The notes beneath the pieces were generated by a model that was not told the origin of the DNA, searched no databases, and saw nothing but the letters and a program-made list of their open reading frames with translations. DNA of 5,963 nt from Pseudomonadota bacterium (GTDB lineage Bacteria > Pseudomonadota > Alphaproteobacteria > Rhizobiales > Xanthobacteraceae): positions 1 to 5,963 of the forward strand of contig JAEWBL010000432.1 in NCBI GenBank assembly GCA_023391175.1. The letters run 5' to 3'. The stretch's first letter is position 1; each line of letters opens with the position of its first letter. Shown in pieces: positions 5,850-5,963 of the stretch. Made by a program: the position numbers and the translations under genes.

Positions 5850-5963
5850 ATGGATCAGCCTCACGGCAGCGCCGTGCCGTCCGCGCGTCCCGCGCGGGGG
5901 GCGCTGGCGCGGCGGCTTTATCTGGAGGGGGCCAGCATGGCGGAGATCCGCCGGCACACCGGC
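5850..5963 (+). CDS. Putative helix-turn-helix DNA-binding protein, 3' partial
   Basis: Only the first 38 residues are in the window; the frame is open to the end. The ATG at 5850 follows AGAGG (5838-5842) at about 7 nt, a good ribosome binding site. After a flexible Pro/Ala/Ser/Arg-rich N terminus (1-18), residues 20-38 read ARRLYLEGASMAEIRRHTG. This matches the first half of a helix-turn-helix of the kind seen in resolvase-like and small regulator proteins (x-x-LY-x-x-G-x-S-x-x-E-I-x-x-x-x-G), with the turn near G27 and the recognition helix expected just past the window end. It is likely cytosolic and DNA-binding. Its long structured leader and the palindrome in the upstream promoter would fit a self-regulating regulator, which is inference. 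The rest of the protein, and so its family, cannot be seen. Confidence 0.65.
   Translation, partial: MDQPHGSAVPSARPARGALARRLYLEGASMAEIRRHTG

Noticed and set aside
5410..5957. Several 84-136-codon open frames on both strands in the leader and repeat region
   Set aside because: Their translations are Arg/Pro/Gly/Ala-rich with no domain, overlap the inverted repeat, and lack good ribosome binding sites.
1..5963. CRISPR array, tRNA or rRNA genes, transposase or integrase
   Set aside because: No regularly spaced repeats, cloverleaf, rRNA-like sequence or recombinase protein motif was seen on either strand.

Overview
The window looks like chromosomal DNA from a GC-rich alphaproteobacterium, probably Rhizobiales and perhaps Xanthobacteraceae-like. 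This placement rests on codon use, the malic enzyme with a fused phosphotransacetylase domain, and the style of the intergenic palindromes; it is inference, not a database match. Most of the window is strongly GC-rich. One gene near 4.69-5.26 kb is only about one third G+C and stands out as foreign.

Layout. (1) 1-1737, + strand: the last 578 residues of a malic enzyme of the MaeB/Dme/Tme type; the start lies outside the window. (2) 1738-1818: a short convergent gap with a strong GC hairpin. (3) 1819-2490, - strand: a small exported protein whose C-terminal two thirds resembles chorismate pyruvate-lyase (UbiC), with the likely active-site Arg and Glu kept. (4) 2491-2664: a divergent promoter region. 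(5) 2665-3591 and 3711-4646, + strand: two tandem PAS-GGDEF proteins that align without a gap over about 280 residues. Both have an intact GGEEF active site and an RxxD inhibitory site, so both are predicted active, feedback-inhibited diguanylate cyclases. (6) 4689-5264, - strand: an AT-rich gene with an RX4H (RNIIAH) motif, a candidate solo HEPN-type protein. (7) 5265-5849: no convincing long gene. It holds an AT-leaning stretch with short palindromes, a near-consensus sigma-70 promoter with a palindrome in its spacer, a large imperfect inverted repeat and a second GC hairpin. (8) 5850 to the end, + strand: the first 38 residues of a protein that seems to start with a helix-turn-helix.

How the genes relate. 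The malic enzyme serves central carbon metabolism, making pyruvate and reducing power from malate, and has no evident link to the rest. The two cyclases form a signalling pair: duplicated sensors with diverged PAS domains and the same output, c-di-GMP. The HEPN-like gene is convergent with the second cyclase, and its composition suggests acquisition by horizontal transfer. The final gene has a long structured leader, about 310 nt from the predicted transcription start. The points most worth a second look are the exported chorismate-lyase-like protein, the ungapped cyclase pair with start-proximal -10 elements, the AT-rich HEPN island, and the promoter-palindrome-leader arrangement before the last gene.
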